Positions 26,977-36,639 of a stretch of 64,000 nucleotides of DNA are shown here, piece after piece; within the stretch, counting starts at the first letter, position 1, and each line of letters begins with the position of its first letter. The stretch is from contig NZ_AEUD01000016.1 in the NCBI RefSeq assembly GCF_000192435.1, positions 1 to 64,000 of the forward strand, in the 5' to 3' direction. Origin of the DNA: Gordonia neofelifaecis NRRL B-59395. GTDB lineage: Bacteria > Actinomycetota > Actinomycetes > Mycobacteriales > Mycobacteriaceae. Under the pieces are notes generated by a model, which saw only the letters and a list, made by a program, of their open reading frames with translations, did no database searches and was not told the DNA's origin. The translations under genes were made by a program, and so were the position numbers.

Positions 26977-29295
26977 CTACCCGAACAACGCGGGCAGAGT
27001 TCCCTCGTGAACCTCGCGGAGTTCGTCGAGCTTCACCTCGAAGTGGTCCTGAACCTCCAGCGCATCGCTGCCCTGGTCGACGACGCCGATCCGCGTCCAC
27101 GGCATCTGCCGGGCGTCGAGCATCGCGCAGAACCGCGACTCCTCGGTCCGCGGGACGGCGACCAGCACGCGGCCCGCCGACTCGGAGAACAGGGTGACGA
27201 ACGGGTCCGCGCCCTCCGGGAGGAGGATGCGGCAGCCGGGCCGCCCCGCCCCCCCGGGGAGGAGGATGCGCCAGCCGGTCTCACCGGCCAGCGCGGCCTC
27301 CGCGACGGCCTGGATCAGGCCACCCTCGGAGATGTCGTGCGCCGCCGAGACGAGCCCGTCACGCGATGCCGCGACCAGGATCTCGCCGAGCAGCCGTTCG
27401 CGGTCGAGGTCGACCTTCGGCGGCACACCGCCGAGGTGGTCGTGCTCCACCTGCGCCCAGATCGAGCCGTCGAACTCGTCGCGGGTGTCGCCGAGCAGGA
27501 TCAGCGTCTCGCCGGGCTCGGTGCCGATGTCGGTCGGGGTGCGCCGACGGACGTCGTCGATCACGCCGAGGACCGCGACCACCGGGGTCGGGAGGATCGC
27601 GGTCGATCCGGTCTGATTGTAGAAACTGACGTTGCCGCCGGTCACCGGGATGCCGAGCTTCGCGCAGCCGTCGGCGAGACCGCGCACGGCCTGACTGAAC
27701 TGCCACATCACGGCCGGGTCCTCGGGCGAGCCGAAGTTGAGGCAGTTGGAGACCGCGCGCGGCACGGCGCCGGTGACCGCGACGTTGCGGTACGCCTCGG
27801 CGAGCGCGAGCTGCACGCCGGTATACGGATCGAGGTAGGTGTACCGCCCCGAGGTGTCGGTCGAGAGCGCGATGCCACGGCCGGTCTCCTCATCGATGCG
27901 GATGACGCCGGAGTCGGCGTGCTCGGCCAAGACGGTGTTGCCGCGCACGTAGCGGTCGTACTGCTCGGTGATGAACTTCCGGCTGCACAGCGCGGGACTG
28001 GCGAGCAGCTTGAGGAACGTCTCTCGGAGCTCGTCCGAGGTCTCCGGGCGCTTCAGTCCGGCGGTGGTCGAGGCGATCACCTCGTCCTGCCAGTCGGGAC
28101 GCTGCACGGGGCGGTTGTACACCGGGCCCTCGAGGGCGACGGTCTTCGGCGGGACGTCGACGACGGTCTCGCCGTGCCAGGTGACCTCGAGGTTCTCGCC
28201 GTCGGTGACCTCACCGATGACGGTCGCCAGGACGTCCCACTTGCGGCAGACCGCCATGAACTCGTCGACGTCCTCGGGCCGCACGACGGCGCACATGCGC
28301 TCCTGCGACTCCGACGACAGCACCTCCGCGGGCGTCATGCCCTCGGCGCGCATCGGCACCTGTTCGAGCGCGATGTGCATGCCGCCGTCACCTGCCGCGG
28401 CCAGTTCCGAGGTCGCGCACGACAGCCCCGCTCCGCCGAGGTCCTGGATGCCAACGACGAGCTTCTCGCGGTAGAGGTCCAGACAGCACTCGATGAGCAC
28501 CTTCTCGGTGAAGGGGTCGCCGACCTGAACGCTGGGGAGCTTCTTCCGGCTGGGGCCGCCGTCGTCGTCGAAGGTCTCCGACGCGAGGACGGAGACGCCG
28601 CCGATGCCGTCGAGTCCGGTGCGCGCGCCGAACAGGATGATCTTGTTTCCGGTACCCGACGCGAACGCGAGGTGCAGGTCCTCGGTCCGGAGCACGCCGG
28701 CGCAGAGCGCGTTGACCAGCGGATTTCCCTGGTAGCTGGCATCGAAGACGGTCTCCCCGCCGATGTTCGGCAGGCCGAGCGAATTGCCGTAGCCGCCGAC
28801 ACCGCGGACCACGCCGTCCACTACGCGTCGGGTGTCCGGGTGATCGGCCGCACCGAACCGCAGCTGGTCCATGACGGCGATCGGTCGCGCGCCCATGGCC
28901 ATGATGTCGCGGACGATGCCGCCGACGCCGGTCGCGGCGCCCTGGTACGGCTCGACGTAGCTCGGGTGGTTGTGCGACTCCACCTTGAAGGTCACCGCCC
29001 AGCCGTCGCCGACGTCGACCACGCCTGCGTTCTCGCCGATGCCCGCGAGCATGCCCGCCCGCATCTCGTCGGTGGTGGTCTCGCCGAAGTATCGGAGGTG
29101 GACCTTCGACGACTTGTAGCTGCAGTGCTCGGACCACATCACCGAGTACATCGCCAGCTCGGCGTCGGTGGGACGGCGGCCGAGGATCTCCCGGATCCGC
29201 GCGTACTCGTCGTCTTTGAGACCGAGCTCAGCAAACGGCTGGGGCTGATCGGGGGTATCGGCGGCGTTGGAAACGGTATCGACCTGAGCGCTCAC
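26977..29295 (-). CDS. purL: Phosphoribosylformylglycinamidine synthase II
   Basis: A 772-residue small-form PurL: FGAR plus glutamine-derived ammonia plus ATP to FGAM, with PurQ and PurS. Strong family match throughout ([64 protein letters not shown]). GTG 29295 is chosen because TAGAAT lies seven bases upstream, overlapping the alternative ATG 29304. Oddity: the segment W675-G687 is an extra copy of the following [10 protein letters not shown] stretch, a 39-bp in-frame tandem duplication that M. tuberculosis PurL lacks. It lies in the C-terminal AIRS-like domain and the rest of the protein is intact. Confidence 0.95.
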   Translation of the reverse strand: MSAQVDTVSNAADTPDQPQPFAELGLKDDEYARIREILGRRPTDAELAMYSVMWSEHCSYKSSKVHLRYFGETTTDEMRAGMLAGIGENAGVVDVGDGWAVTFKVESHNHPSYVEPYQGAATGVGGIVRDIMAMGARPIAVMDQLRFGAADHPDTRRVVDGVVRGVGGYGNSLGLPNIGGETVFDASYQGNPLVNALCAGVLRTEDLHLAFASGTGNKIILFGARTGLDGIGGVSVLASETFDDDGGPSRKKLPSVQVGDPFTEKVLIECCLDLYREKLVVGIQDLGGAGLSCATSELAAAGDGGMHIALEQVPMRAEGMTPAEVLSSESQERMCAVVRPEDVDEFMAVCRKWDVLATVIGEVTDGENLEVTWHGETVVDVPPKTVALEGPVYNRPVQRPDWQDEVIASTTAGLKRPETSDELRETFLKLLASPALCSRKFITEQYDRYVRGNTVLAEHADSGVIRIDEETGRGIALSTDTSGRYTYLDPYTGVQLALAEAYRNVAVTGAVPRAVSNCLNFGSPEDPAVMWQFSQAVRGLADGCAKLGIPVTGGNVSFYNQTGSTAILPTPVVAVLGVIDDVRRRTPTDIGTEPGETLILLGDTRDEFDGSIWAQVEHDHLGGVPPKVDLDRERLLGEILVAASRDGLVSAAHDISEGGLIQAVAEAALAGETGWRILLPGGAGRPGCRILLPEGADPFVTLFSESAGRVLVAVPRTEESRFCAMLDARQMPWTRIGVVDQGSDALEVQDHFEVKLDELREVHEGTLPALFG
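27216..27278. repeat. 39-bp tandem duplication inside purL
   Basis: Bases 27218-27231 and 27257-27270 are identical with a 39-base offset, and similarity continues to 27239/27278 with single mismatches. The frame is preserved, adding 13 residues to PurL. Confidence 0.8.
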
Positions 29296-29302
29296 GGCGA
29301 CC

Positions 29303-29308
29303 ATTCTA
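29303..29308 (-). promoter_or_regulatory. -10 box for leaderless purL
   Basis: TAGAAT on the minus strand ends seven bases before GTG 29295 and overlaps the alternative ATG 29304, so a transcript starting at 29295 would lack that ATG. No ribosome site is seen. Confidence 0.55.
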
Positions 29309-29467
29309 TGCGAGGTTTCGCCGCTGGATGGTCACGCCTCCGACCGGGGTGCGCCACGCCACCCGCACGTCCGTCCGAGACGGACCGCGGACCGAGTTCT
29401 CCCGGTCCGCCCGCGATTGTCGGAGGCGGCGGATACAGTCGGCGCACAACAGGTTCGGGGGGACCAC

Positions 29468-31198
29468 ATGATCGAGGGGAACATTCTTTCGCGACGTGCG
29501 CCGGGTGAGGCCCGGCAGCGCGCACGCGAGTACTTCGTCGCCGGGCTGACCGCGGCCGGGCTGCTGACCGGAGGTCCACCGCCGGACCCGCATCGAGCGC
29601 GAGCCGCCTTCGCTCGCGCCACCGAGTTCGATCCGACGCTCGGCGACGCGTGGCTCGGCCGGGTATCCGCGGGCGACCGCTCCGGTCCGGTGCTTCTCGG
29701 CCTGTACCGGGCGCGCGAGTCCATCGGGGCGGAGCAGCGCCGGCTCGGGATGCCCGCGGGCGCCTTGGTGGGCCACCTGGCGAGCGGCATGTTCATCGAC
29801 CTGCCGATCACGACGTCCACCGACGTCGCCGCGGGTTATGCGGCCTCGCTGCTGGCCGGCGGCGACGTGGACGGTGCCGAACAGGTCCTGAACGAGTCCG
29901 GAGACTGCGGACCGACCGCGGCGTTCTGCCGCGGCATCCTCGAAGTGCGCAGACGCCGATGGCGAGCAGTCCTGAGCACATTGGCGCCGTCTTCCGACTG
30001 GACCGATGAGTACCTGTGCGCGGCAGCCGATTTCATGCTCGGCACAGCATGCGTCCAGCTCGGCATGTTCGACGAGGGGCTGCGCCGACTCGGCAATGCC
30101 GAGGCGTCGGTACTGACCACCTGCCGACCGCACGCGCTGTTCACCATCGGACTCGCTCATCGAGCGCGAGGCGACGAGCCGTCGGCCCGCGCGTGCCTGG
30201 AGGAGGCTTACGCCCTCGACTCCGGCCTGACCGATGCCGCCAGGGCCCTGGCCGATCCGACGCTGCAGCTGACGATCGAGCGCGTCGACGAGACCGCGCC
30301 CGCGACGGCGGTCGTGCCGCAGTCGGGTGTCGACGAGTCGGCGTTGCGGGCGGTCGCCGACGAACTCGGCGCGCAGATCGGACTCGGGCCGGTCAAGGAC
30401 CAGGTCGAACGACTGCGCGCCGCCGTCACGCTCGCTCAGTTGCGGGCGGAGAAGGGTTTGCGTACGCAGTCGCGCAGCCTGCATCTGGCCTTCACCGGGC
30501 CACCGGGAACGGGCAAGACCACGATCGCACGACTGGTGGCCCGGCTGTACCGCGCGCTCGGCCTCCTCGCCACAGACACCGTGGTGGAGGTGAGCAGGCG
30601 CGATCTGGTCGGCCAGCATCTCGGGTCGACGGCTCCGAAGACCTCCGCCGTCATCGACTCCGCGCTCGACGGCGTCCTCTTCATCGACGAGGCGTACACC
30701 CTGATCCAGGAGGGCCTCGCGGGCGGCGACGCCTTCGGCCGCGAAGCCGTCGACACCCTGCTCGCGCGGATGGAGAACGACCGGGACCGCCTCGTCGTGA
30801 TCGTCGCCGGTTACGACGACGAGATCGACCGGCTCATGGCGTCCAACGAAGGCCTCGCCTCTCGCTTCGCGCGGCGGATCAAGTTCACCTCGTACACGCC
30901 CGGCGAGCTCATCCGAATCGCGGAGTCGATCGCCGGCCGTCGCGACGCCCGGCTGTCCGCGGACGCCGCCGCCGAACTCGAGCAGTTGTTCGCCGACCTC
31001 TACGACGACGTCTCCGGCGGCCGCAGAGCCTCAGACGTCGCGGGCAACGGACGGTTCGTCCGCAACATCGTCGAAGCCGCCGAAGAGGAGCGGGAACTGC
31101 GGCTCGCCAGAACCTCCGATCTCGACACGCTCACCGACGCCGACCTGATGACGATCACGGGTGACGACGTGCGGGCGGCCCGGGCGGCGTCGATCTGA
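29468..31198 (+). CDS. eccA: EccA-type AAA+ ATPase (type VII secretion family)
   Basis: A 576-residue protein with the EccA layout. A TPR-like helical N-terminal domain (about 1-270) is followed by a CbxX/CfxQ AAA+ domain. Walker A is GPPGTGKTT near residue 344, Walker B VLFIDEAYTL near 402, and the second acidic/arginine region ARMENDRDRLVVIVAGYDDE follows. EccA acts in the cytosol on ESX substrates or chaperones. The ATG at 29468 has GGGGGGA seven bases upstream. No eccB/C/D/E, esx or PE/PPE gene is in the window, so it is an orphan here. Divergent from purL; its 3' end overlaps the convergent MBL gene by 44 bases. Confidence 0.85.
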   Translation: MIEGNILSRRAPGEARQRAREYFVAGLTAAGLLTGGPPPDPHRARAAFARATEFDPTLGDAWLGRVSAGDRSGPVLLGLYRARESIGAEQRRLGMPAGALVGHLASGMFIDLPITTSTDVAAGYAASLLAGGDVDGAEQVLNESGDCGPTAAFCRGILEVRRRRWRAVLSTLAPSSDWTDEYLCAAADFMLGTACVQLGMFDEGLRRLGNAEASVLTTCRPHALFTIGLAHRARGDEPSARACLEEAYALDSGLTDAARALADPTLQLTIERVDETAPATAVVPQSGVDESALRAVADELGAQIGLGPVKDQVERLRAAVTLAQLRAEKGLRTQSRSLHLAFTGPPGTGKTTIARLVARLYRALGLLATDTVVEVSRRDLVGQHLGSTAPKTSAVIDSALDGVLFIDEAYTLIQEGLAGGDAFGREAVDTLLARMENDRDRLVVIVAGYDDEIDRLMASNEGLASRFARRIKFTSYTPGELIRIAESIAGRRDARLSADAAAELEQLFADLYDDVSGGRRASDVAGNGRFVRNIVEAAEEERELRLARTSDLDTLTDADLMTITGDDVRAARAASI

Positions 31199-32126
31199 CG
31201 CGGATGCCAGGTTGTGCGTCACCGGCATCGTGACTCGGAACGATCGCGACCCGGTGCCGCACGACATGCAGGCGATGCAGCGTCTCCCAGGCGATGTCGC
31301 GGTCGGCATCTGCCAGCAACGCCGGATAGGAGGCCTTCTGCCGCAACCGATCCACTTGGATTCGGCCCCATACGGCGTCACCGGCCAGCAACGTGGGCCC
31401 GGACTCGGTCTGCAGCAGAATCCCGATGCTTCCCGGAGTGTGACCGGCGAGGTCGACAAGGAGCACTGATCGGTCGCCGAACAGATCGTGGCTGCGCGGA
31501 AAGGACAGGACCGGCGGGCCGTCCAGGTCGTAGAGGCTGAGCGGGCGGTCGCGCAGCGCAGGACGGACACCGCCCTGCGGAGCCACCGGTCCTCTCGTCA
31601 TCCACGAATGCTCCTGGCGATGAAGGTGGACTGCCAGTCCTGGCAGGTCGAGAAGTCCGGCGACGTGATCCCAGTGCAAGTGAGTCGGCAACACGAAATC
31701 GATGGACCGGCCTTCGATGCCCACTGCCGACAGCGCCTGCCGGACGTCGATCACATCGCGACGGGGCCGGACGGCCACGCGCAGCGCCCACGGAACGTCT
31801 GAGACCGCTCGTTCGTGGACGTTCACACAGACCCCTGGATCGACCAGGAACGTGCCCCGCGGGTGACGCACGACGAAGGCATTGATCAGATTGGGCGTCC
31901 TCGCGGGCCGCCAGACACCCTCGGCGACCGCGAGCGTCGGGACAAACCGTGCTCGCTGCGGCAGTCTGGCCATGTCAACGACGGTTCCCGGCGACGGGAT
32001 TCCATGGTCGGTGATCGACGCCAGAAGTCGCCGGTCCGGTCGTCGTGGTCGGACGACGCCGAGCGGGAGCCCCGCCACCGCCCGACAGCATGTCAGCAGA
32101 CTCGGTCGAGCGACTTCCTCGATCAT
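31155..32126 (-). CDS. Metallo-beta-lactamase fold hydrolase
   Basis: A 323-residue MBL-fold protein. The metal motif THLHWDHVAG (HxHxDH), VDLAGHTPGS, LLAGDAVWG (aspartate) and VPSHDAGD (last histidine) are all present. Such quinolinase/lactonase-like enzymes hydrolyse esters, lactones or thioesters; substrate unknown. ATG 32126 is preferred over ATG 32132 because a GGGGG ribosome site sits six bases upstream. The last 44 bases are antisense to the end of eccA. Divergent from a small secreted protein. Confidence 0.82.
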   Translation of the reverse strand: MIEEVARPSLLTCCRAVAGLPLGVVRPRRPDRRLLASITDHGIPSPGTVVDMARLPQRARFVPTLAVAEGVWRPARTPNLINAFVVRHPRGTFLVDPGVCVNVHERAVSDVPWALRVAVRPRRDVIDVRQALSAVGIEGRSIDFVLPTHLHWDHVAGLLDLPGLAVHLHRQEHSWMTRGPVAPQGGVRPALRDRPLSLYDLDGPPVLSFPRSHDLFGDRSVLLVDLAGHTPGSIGILLQTESGPTLLAGDAVWGRIQVDRLRQKASYPALLADADRDIAWETLHRLHVVRHRVAIVPSHDAGDAQPGIRVRSTPPGPPARRHP

Positions 32127-32297
32127 CGGCATCCCCCGGTTCCGGCAGATCGTTTGTGAACCCAGCACCGAGTCCCAGTGTGAACAAGGCTCGTCCGGGT
32201 CGCCACCCGATACCGAACCGTGCGCCGTGCCTGACGCGGATGCCGGGTTCGCGTAGTGTCCGGCGGGGAGGCGGAGACCCGCCCAGGGGAGGAAACG

Positions 32298-32717
32298 ATG
32301 AAAGCGATCATGCGAATCTCCGTGACCGTCGCAGCGGCAGTCACGGCACTGGCGGGAACGGGACTGGTCACCGCGCCGTCTGCCGAGGCCGAGACGCGGA
32401 CCGCACGGGTGCTGGAGTTCGACTTGGATCCGGTGACGACTCAGTCGGTCGCCTCCGACCCCATGCAGGCTGCGGCGTCGCTGGCGCGCACCTCCGGCGG
32501 GTCGGTGCTGTCCTCCGACGCCTGGTTCACCGCGTTCACCGTGCAGAGCATGGGCAGGTCGATCCGGTCGTCGAAGAGCCCGCGTCCGTGCCTGTCCGGC
32601 TTCTACGAGCTCAGTTCCTCGAGCCGTTCGAAGGCCGCGGGCTGGACGCTGTCGCACTGCACGCGAGTGCTCCCGGAGTTCCGTCAGGTCACGCGCACGA
32701 CGAGGCTGCCGGACTGA
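32298..32717 (+). CDS. Small secreted protein with two cysteines
   Basis: A 139-residue protein not recognised by family. The N-terminus is a Sec signal peptide: MKAIMR, a hydrophobic stretch (VTVAAAVTALAGTGLV), and a likely cleavage after APSAEA. The mature protein of about 107 residues is serine-rich with two cysteines (RPCLSGF and LSHCTRV) that may form a disulfide, and ends QVTRTTRLPD. AGGGGAGGAAACG precedes the ATG, a strong ribosome site. It stands alone between a divergent hydrolase gene and a terminator at 32727. Shape resembles secreted subtilisin-inhibitor-like proteins (IWHP-like SSDAWFTAFT, then CLSGFYEL and C), but similarity is too weak to assign. Confidence 0.7.
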   Translation: MKAIMRISVTVAAAVTALAGTGLVTAPSAEAETRTARVLEFDLDPVTTQSVASDPMQAAASLARTSGGSVLSSDAWFTAFTVQSMGRSIRSSKSPRPCLSGFYELSSSSRSKAAGWTLSHCTRVLPEFRQVTRTTRLPD

Positions 32718-32726
32718 CCGCCGCAT

Positions 32727-32767
32727 CGCGATGAGTCTGCGCCCGTGGAGGGCGCAGACTCATCGCG
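32727..32767. terminator. Bidirectional terminator, 18-bp perfect stem
   Basis: Arms 32727-32744 and 32750-32767 with a 5-base loop, sitting between the convergent secreted-protein and cysNC genes. Its sequence is nearly the same as the hairpin at 59106-59144. Confidence 0.85.
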
Positions 32768-32777
32768 GGTGCAGGTC

Positions 32778-34667
32778 CTACAGTCCCAGATCGCGCATGA
32801 TCCGCTCGGCGATCGCCGCGGGCGACCCATCCGCCGGATGCACCACCAGGTCCGGGTGCTCGGGAACCTCGTACGGCGAGTCGATGCCGGTGAACTGCGA
32901 GATCTCCCCCGACCGGGCCTTCGCATACAGCCCCTTCGGGTCGCGGGCCTCGCAGTCGTCCAGCGGAGTGTCGACGAAGATCTCGTAGAACGGCAGGTCG
33001 GCTGCCTCGTGGATCTCGCGGGCCCGGCGGCGCTCGGCGGCGAACGGACTGATGAGCGACACCAGCGCGACCGCACCGGAATCTGCGAACAACGACGCGA
33101 CTTCGGCTGTACGGCGGATGTTCTCGCGGCGGTCGTTGTCACTGAAACCGAGATCGCCGTTGAGTCCGTGGCGCAGGTTGTCGCCGTCGAGCAGGTAGGC
33201 AGGTCGCCCCTCGGCGACGATTCGCCGTTCCAACTCCGTCGCGATGGTCGACTTCCCGGAGCCCGAGAGTCCGGTGAGCCACAGAGTCGCGCCCCGGTGC
33301 GATCGGTTCTCGCGAGTCACCTTGCTCGACTGCCAGACCACCTGGCTGTCGCGGGCCAACGGCGCGCTGATCATTCCGGCGGCGACCGTCGCATTGGTGG
33401 CCTCATCGATCAGGATGAAGCTCCCCGTCGCCCGGTTGCGGCGATACTCGTCGAACATCACCGGGTGCTGTGCATGCAGCGACAGTCGTCCGATCTCGTT
33501 GAGCGCCAGGCCTGTCGCGTCCTCGTCACGGTGCAGGGTGTTGACGTCGAGACGGTAGTTGAGGCCCTCCACCCGCACCCGCGTCTCGCGCGTGCCGCAC
33601 AACATCCGGTACGTGCTGCCCGCGGTCAGCGTGGTGGACTCGGAGAACCAACAGACCATCGCGTCGAGTTCGCGGCCGACGTGCGGACGGTTGTTGGGAC
33701 GCACCAGCATGTCGCCGCGGACGATGTCGATCTCGTCCGCCAAGGCGATCGAGACGGCCTGGGAGGCGAAGGCCTCGTCCAGTTCGACGCCGCCCGGACC
33801 CCAGATCTGCTTCACCGTGGTGCCGAAGCCGCCGGGCAGCGCGACCACCTTGTCGCCGACGGCGAACGTCCCGCCGGCGACGGTGCCCGCGAACGCCCGG
33901 TGATCGAATCCGTCGCTGCGCTGCGGCCGGATCACGTACTGGACCGGGAATCGCGCGTCCCGCAGATTGCGGTCGGACGCGATGTAGACGTTCTCCAGGT
34001 GGCTCAGCAGCGGACGGCCCGTGTACCAGGGCATCTCCTCGGACTTGTCTACGACGTTGTCGCCGCGGAGTGCGGAGATCGGGATGAAGCTCATGTCGGT
34101 GACGTTCAGCTTCGCCGCGAACGCGACCACCTCGTCGCAGATCTCCTCGAACCGCTCGCGCGAGTAGTCGACGAGGTCCATCTTGTTGACGCACACCGTG
34201 AGGTGCGGGATGCCCAGGAGCGACGAGAGGAAGGCGTGCCTGCGGGTCTGCTCCAGCACCCCCTTCCGCGCGTCGATCAGGATGATCGCGAGATCGGCGG
34301 TGGACGCCCCGGTCACCATGTTGCGCGTGTACTGCACGTGCCCGGGCGAGTCCGCGATGATGAACTTGCGCGCCTGCGTGGCGAAGTAGCGGTACGCGAC
34401 GTCGATGGTGATGCCCTGTTCGCGCTCAGCGCGCAACCCGTCGGTGAGGAGCGCGAGGTCGGCGTACTCATCGCCCCGCTGGGCACTGGTGCGCTCGATC
34501 GCCTCGAGCTGGTCGGTGAGGATCGACTTCGAGTCGTACAGCAGCCGGCCGATGAGCGTCGACTTGCCGTCGTCGACGCTGCCCGCGGTCGCGATCCTCA
34601 GCAGTTCACCCGGGGCGACCACTTCGGCGTCGACGACGTCGGCACCTGCCTGAGTGTCGGAGCTCAT
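32778..34667 (-). CDS. cysNC: Bifunctional sulfate adenylyltransferase subunit 1 / APS kinase
   Basis: A 629-residue fusion. The N-terminal EF-Tu-like GTPase CysN has [27 protein letters not shown] and NKMDLVDYS. The C-terminal CysC APS kinase (about residue 445 onward) has Walker [10 protein letters not shown], the [10 protein letters not shown] motif and [13 protein letters not shown] hydrolysis drives APS formation by CysD, and the kinase makes PAPS. TGATG couples it to cysD by a one-base overlap. PAPS could also feed the sulfotransferase encoded at 46.9 kb, though no direct link is visible. Confidence 0.95.
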   Translation of the reverse strand: MSSDTQAGADVVDAEVVAPGELLRIATAGSVDDGKSTLIGRLLYDSKSILTDQLEAIERTSAQRGDEYADLALLTDGLRAEREQGITIDVAYRYFATQARKFIIADSPGHVQYTRNMVTGASTADLAIILIDARKGVLEQTRRHAFLSSLLGIPHLTVCVNKMDLVDYSRERFEEICDEVVAFAAKLNVTDMSFIPISALRGDNVVDKSEEMPWYTGRPLLSHLENVYIASDRNLRDARFPVQYVIRPQRSDGFDHRAFAGTVAGGTFAVGDKVVALPGGFGTTVKQIWGPGGVELDEAFASQAVSIALADEIDIVRGDMLVRPNNRPHVGRELDAMVCWFSESTTLTAGSTYRMLCGTRETRVRVEGLNYRLDVNTLHRDEDATGLALNEIGRLSLHAQHPVMFDEYRRNRATGSFILIDEATNATVAAGMISAPLARDSQVVWQSSKVTRENRSHRGATLWLTGLSGSGKSTIATELERRIVAEGRPAYLLDGDNLRHGLNGDLGFSDNDRRENIRRTAEVASLFADSGAVALVSLISPFAAERRRAREIHEAADLPFYEIFVDTPLDDCEARDPKGLYAKARSGEISQFTGIDSPYEVPEHPDLVVHPADGSPAAIAERIMRDLGL

Positions 34668-35623
34668 CAGAAGTAGCCTTCCTTCTTGCGGTCTTCCATC
34701 CCGGCTTCGGAGATGCGGTCGTCTGCGCGGGTGGCGCCGCGCTCGGTGACGCGGGTGGCGGCGACCTCGGCGATCACCTTCTCCGGCGTGTCCGCGTCGC
34801 TCTCGACGCAGCCGGTGCAGGTCGCGTCGCCGACGGTGCGGAATCGGACGCGCTCGGTGTGCGCCGTCTCGCCGGGATAGGTCTCGAGGAACCGGGTCTT
34901 GGCGAGCAGCATCCCGTCGCGCGGTACCACCTCGCGTTCGTGCGCGTAGTAGATCGACGGCAGGTCGATGGCCTCTTGCGCGATGTAGTTCCAGATGTCG
35001 AGTTCGGTCCAGTTGCTCAGCGGGAACACTCGGATGTGCTCGCCGCGGGCGCAGTGCCCGTTGTAGAGATTCCACAGTTCGGGCCGCTGATTGCGCGGAT
35101 CCCACGCGCCGAAGGAATCGCGGAAGCTGAAGAACCGCTCCTTGGCGCGGGCCTTCTCCTCATCGCGCCGTGCACCGCCGAACACGGCGTCGAACCGGTT
35201 CTCCGAGATCCCGCGCAGCAGGGCCGCGGTCTGCAGCCGATTGCGCGAGGTCCCCGGTCCGGTCTGCTCGACGACGCGTCCGGCGTCGATGTCGTCCTGC
35301 ACGCTGCTGACGATCAGACTCACACCGGTCCGCTCGACCACCCGATCGCGGTACTCGATGACCTCGTCGAAGTTGTGCCCGGTGTCGACGTGCATCAGCG
35401 GGAACGGAACCGGCGCGGGCCAGAACGCCTTCTGCGCGAGGTGGAACATGACCACCGAGTCCTTGCCGCCGGAGAACAGCATCGCGGGCCGCTCGAAGGT
35501 CGCCGCGACCTCACGGAAGATGTGGACGGCTTCGGCCTCCAATTCCTCGAGCGTCGTCAGCTCGTATCGTCGGCCTGCACCCGCGGGGGCGGCCGGGACG
35601 GTTCCGTCGGGCGATGTGATCAT
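34667..35623 (-). CDS. cysD: Sulfate adenylyltransferase subunit 2
   Basis: A 318-residue PP-loop ATP pyrophosphatase. [17 protein letters not shown] carries the PP-loop; [18 protein letters not shown] and [14 protein letters not shown] are typical CysD segments. It forms ATP sulfurylase with CysN. The ATG at 35623 has an AAGGGGAG stretch upstream. First gene of the cysD-cysNC operon, divergent from an IclR gene; a 16-bp palindrome lies between them. Confidence 0.95.
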   Translation of the reverse strand: MITSPDGTVPAAPAGAGRRYELTTLEELEAEAVHIFREVAATFERPAMLFSGGKDSVVMFHLAQKAFWPAPVPFPLMHVDTGHNFDEVIEYRDRVVERTGVSLIVSSVQDDIDAGRVVEQTGPGTSRNRLQTAALLRGISENRFDAVFGGARRDEEKARAKERFFSFRDSFGAWDPRNQRPELWNLYNGHCARGEHIRVFPLSNWTELDIWNYIAQEAIDLPSIYYAHEREVVPRDGMLLAKTRFLETYPGETAHTERVRFRTVGDATCTGCVESDADTPEKVIAEVAATRVTERGATRADDRISEAGMEDRKKEGYF

Positions 35624-35643
35624 CGGCACCACTCCCCTTGACC

Positions 35644-35659
35644 TGTCGAATATTCGACA
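35644..35659. promoter_or_regulatory. 16-bp palindrome between cysD and the IclR gene
   Basis: TGTCGAATATTCGACA is a perfect palindrome 21 bases from the cysD start and 16 bases from the IclR start. The overlapping ACACTTAGTGT (35657-35667) is a second short dyad. It is the likely operator for the IclR regulator or a sulfur regulator. Confidence 0.65.
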
Positions 35660-35674
35660 CTTAGTGTTGGCAAT

Positions 35675-36556
35675 ATGACAGATACGGTAGGCGACGGTAC
35701 CGCCGAGCGTCAATCGTCTCCGCCCACCCGCCGGGTGGTGGAGATGATGTCGATTCTCGTCGACCGTGCCGACGAGACCCTCACCTTGGCCGAGATCGTG
35801 CGGATCACCGGCATCCCCCGAGGAACCGCCCACGCGGTCGCGACGCAGTTGTGTGCGCTCGGCTGGCTGACCCGGCACCGCGACAACTCCTTCGCCCTCG
35901 GCCCCGAGTTCCTCACCGTCAGTCGTCGCGCCGCCCGCCTCGATCTGGTCGCCGCCGCCGCGATCCCCGCGATGCGCGAGCTGGTCCGGACCACCGGCGT
36001 CCCCGCGTTCCTCGCCAGGCGCGCCGCCGACGTCGTCACCGTCGCCGAGCAGGTCACCCCCGACTCGTCACCCGACTCCTGGGTGCCACCGCTGCGACGG
36101 ATGAACCTCCGACCACCGCTGTGCCGGGAGTTCGTGGCCTGGGCCGACGCCGAGGAGCGAGAGCGATGGTTGGAACAGGCCCCCCACGACCAGCGGCCAC
36201 GACTGGAGGCGGTGCTCGACGCGGTCCGCGAGCGCGGGTACTCGATCGAGCGCACCACCGGCCACCACCGCGCCATCATCGACACCCTGGGCAGTCTGGA
36301 CGAGATGCCCGCGCAGCTGCGGTCACGGATGTCGGAGCTGGTGTCGGAGCTGTCCGCGATCGACTACCTGCCGGACGAGCTGACCGGCGAGGTCGGCGCG
36401 GTCAGCATCGGCGCACCGATCTTCGGCCCCGACCGCTCCGTGATCGCCTCGATCGTCGCCTGCCCCGATTCGACGATGAGCTCCGACGAACTGACCGAAC
36501 TCGGCACCGCCGCGCGTGCGGCCGCCGGCACCGTCAGCACCGCGATACAGCGCTGA
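35675..36556 (+). CDS. IclR family transcriptional regulator
   Basis: A 293-residue regulator. The winged HTH is at about 20-80 (VVEMMSILVDRADETLTLAEIV, GIPRGTAHAVATQLCALGWL) and the C-terminal IclR effector domain follows (FLARRAADVVTVAEQV, GAVSIGAPIFGPDRSV). Divergent from cysD across a 51-base gap containing the 16-bp palindrome. Control of sulfate activation, its own gene, or the operon starting at 36640 are all possible. Effector unknown. Confidence 0.85.
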   Translation: MTDTVGDGTAERQSSPPTRRVVEMMSILVDRADETLTLAEIVRITGIPRGTAHAVATQLCALGWLTRHRDNSFALGPEFLTVSRRAARLDLVAAAAIPAMRELVRTTGVPAFLARRAADVVTVAEQVTPDSSPDSWVPPLRRMNLRPPLCREFVAWADAEERERWLEQAPHDQRPRLEAVLDAVRERGYSIERTTGHHRAIIDTLGSLDEMPAQLRSRMSELVSELSAIDYLPDELTGEVGAVSIGAPIFGPDRSVIASIVACPDSTMSSDELTELGTAARAAAGTVSTAIQR

Positions 36557-36603
36557 GGCCGGACCCGCGATTGCCCATCCAGACCGACCGCGCTAGATTT
36601 TTT

Positions 36604-36618
36604 ACAAGATCATTTTGT
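36604..36618 (+). promoter_or_regulatory. Dyad in the promoter of the DUF2249-cupin operon
   Basis: ACAAGATCATTTTGT is 12/15 palindromic, within an AT-rich stretch that stands out from its GC-rich surroundings, 22-36 bases upstream of the first ATG. A candidate operator for the operon's own Fe-S regulator. Confidence 0.5.
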
Positions 36619-36639
36619 TTTTATTGGGAGGATCAGCCG

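Noticed and set aside
25222..29508. A 1428-codon open frame on the plus strand opposite purL and the membrane hydrolase.
   Set aside because: Composition is that of an antisense frame in GC-rich DNA (Arg/Asp/His/Gly-rich, no domain), and the minus strand encodes two recognisable proteins.
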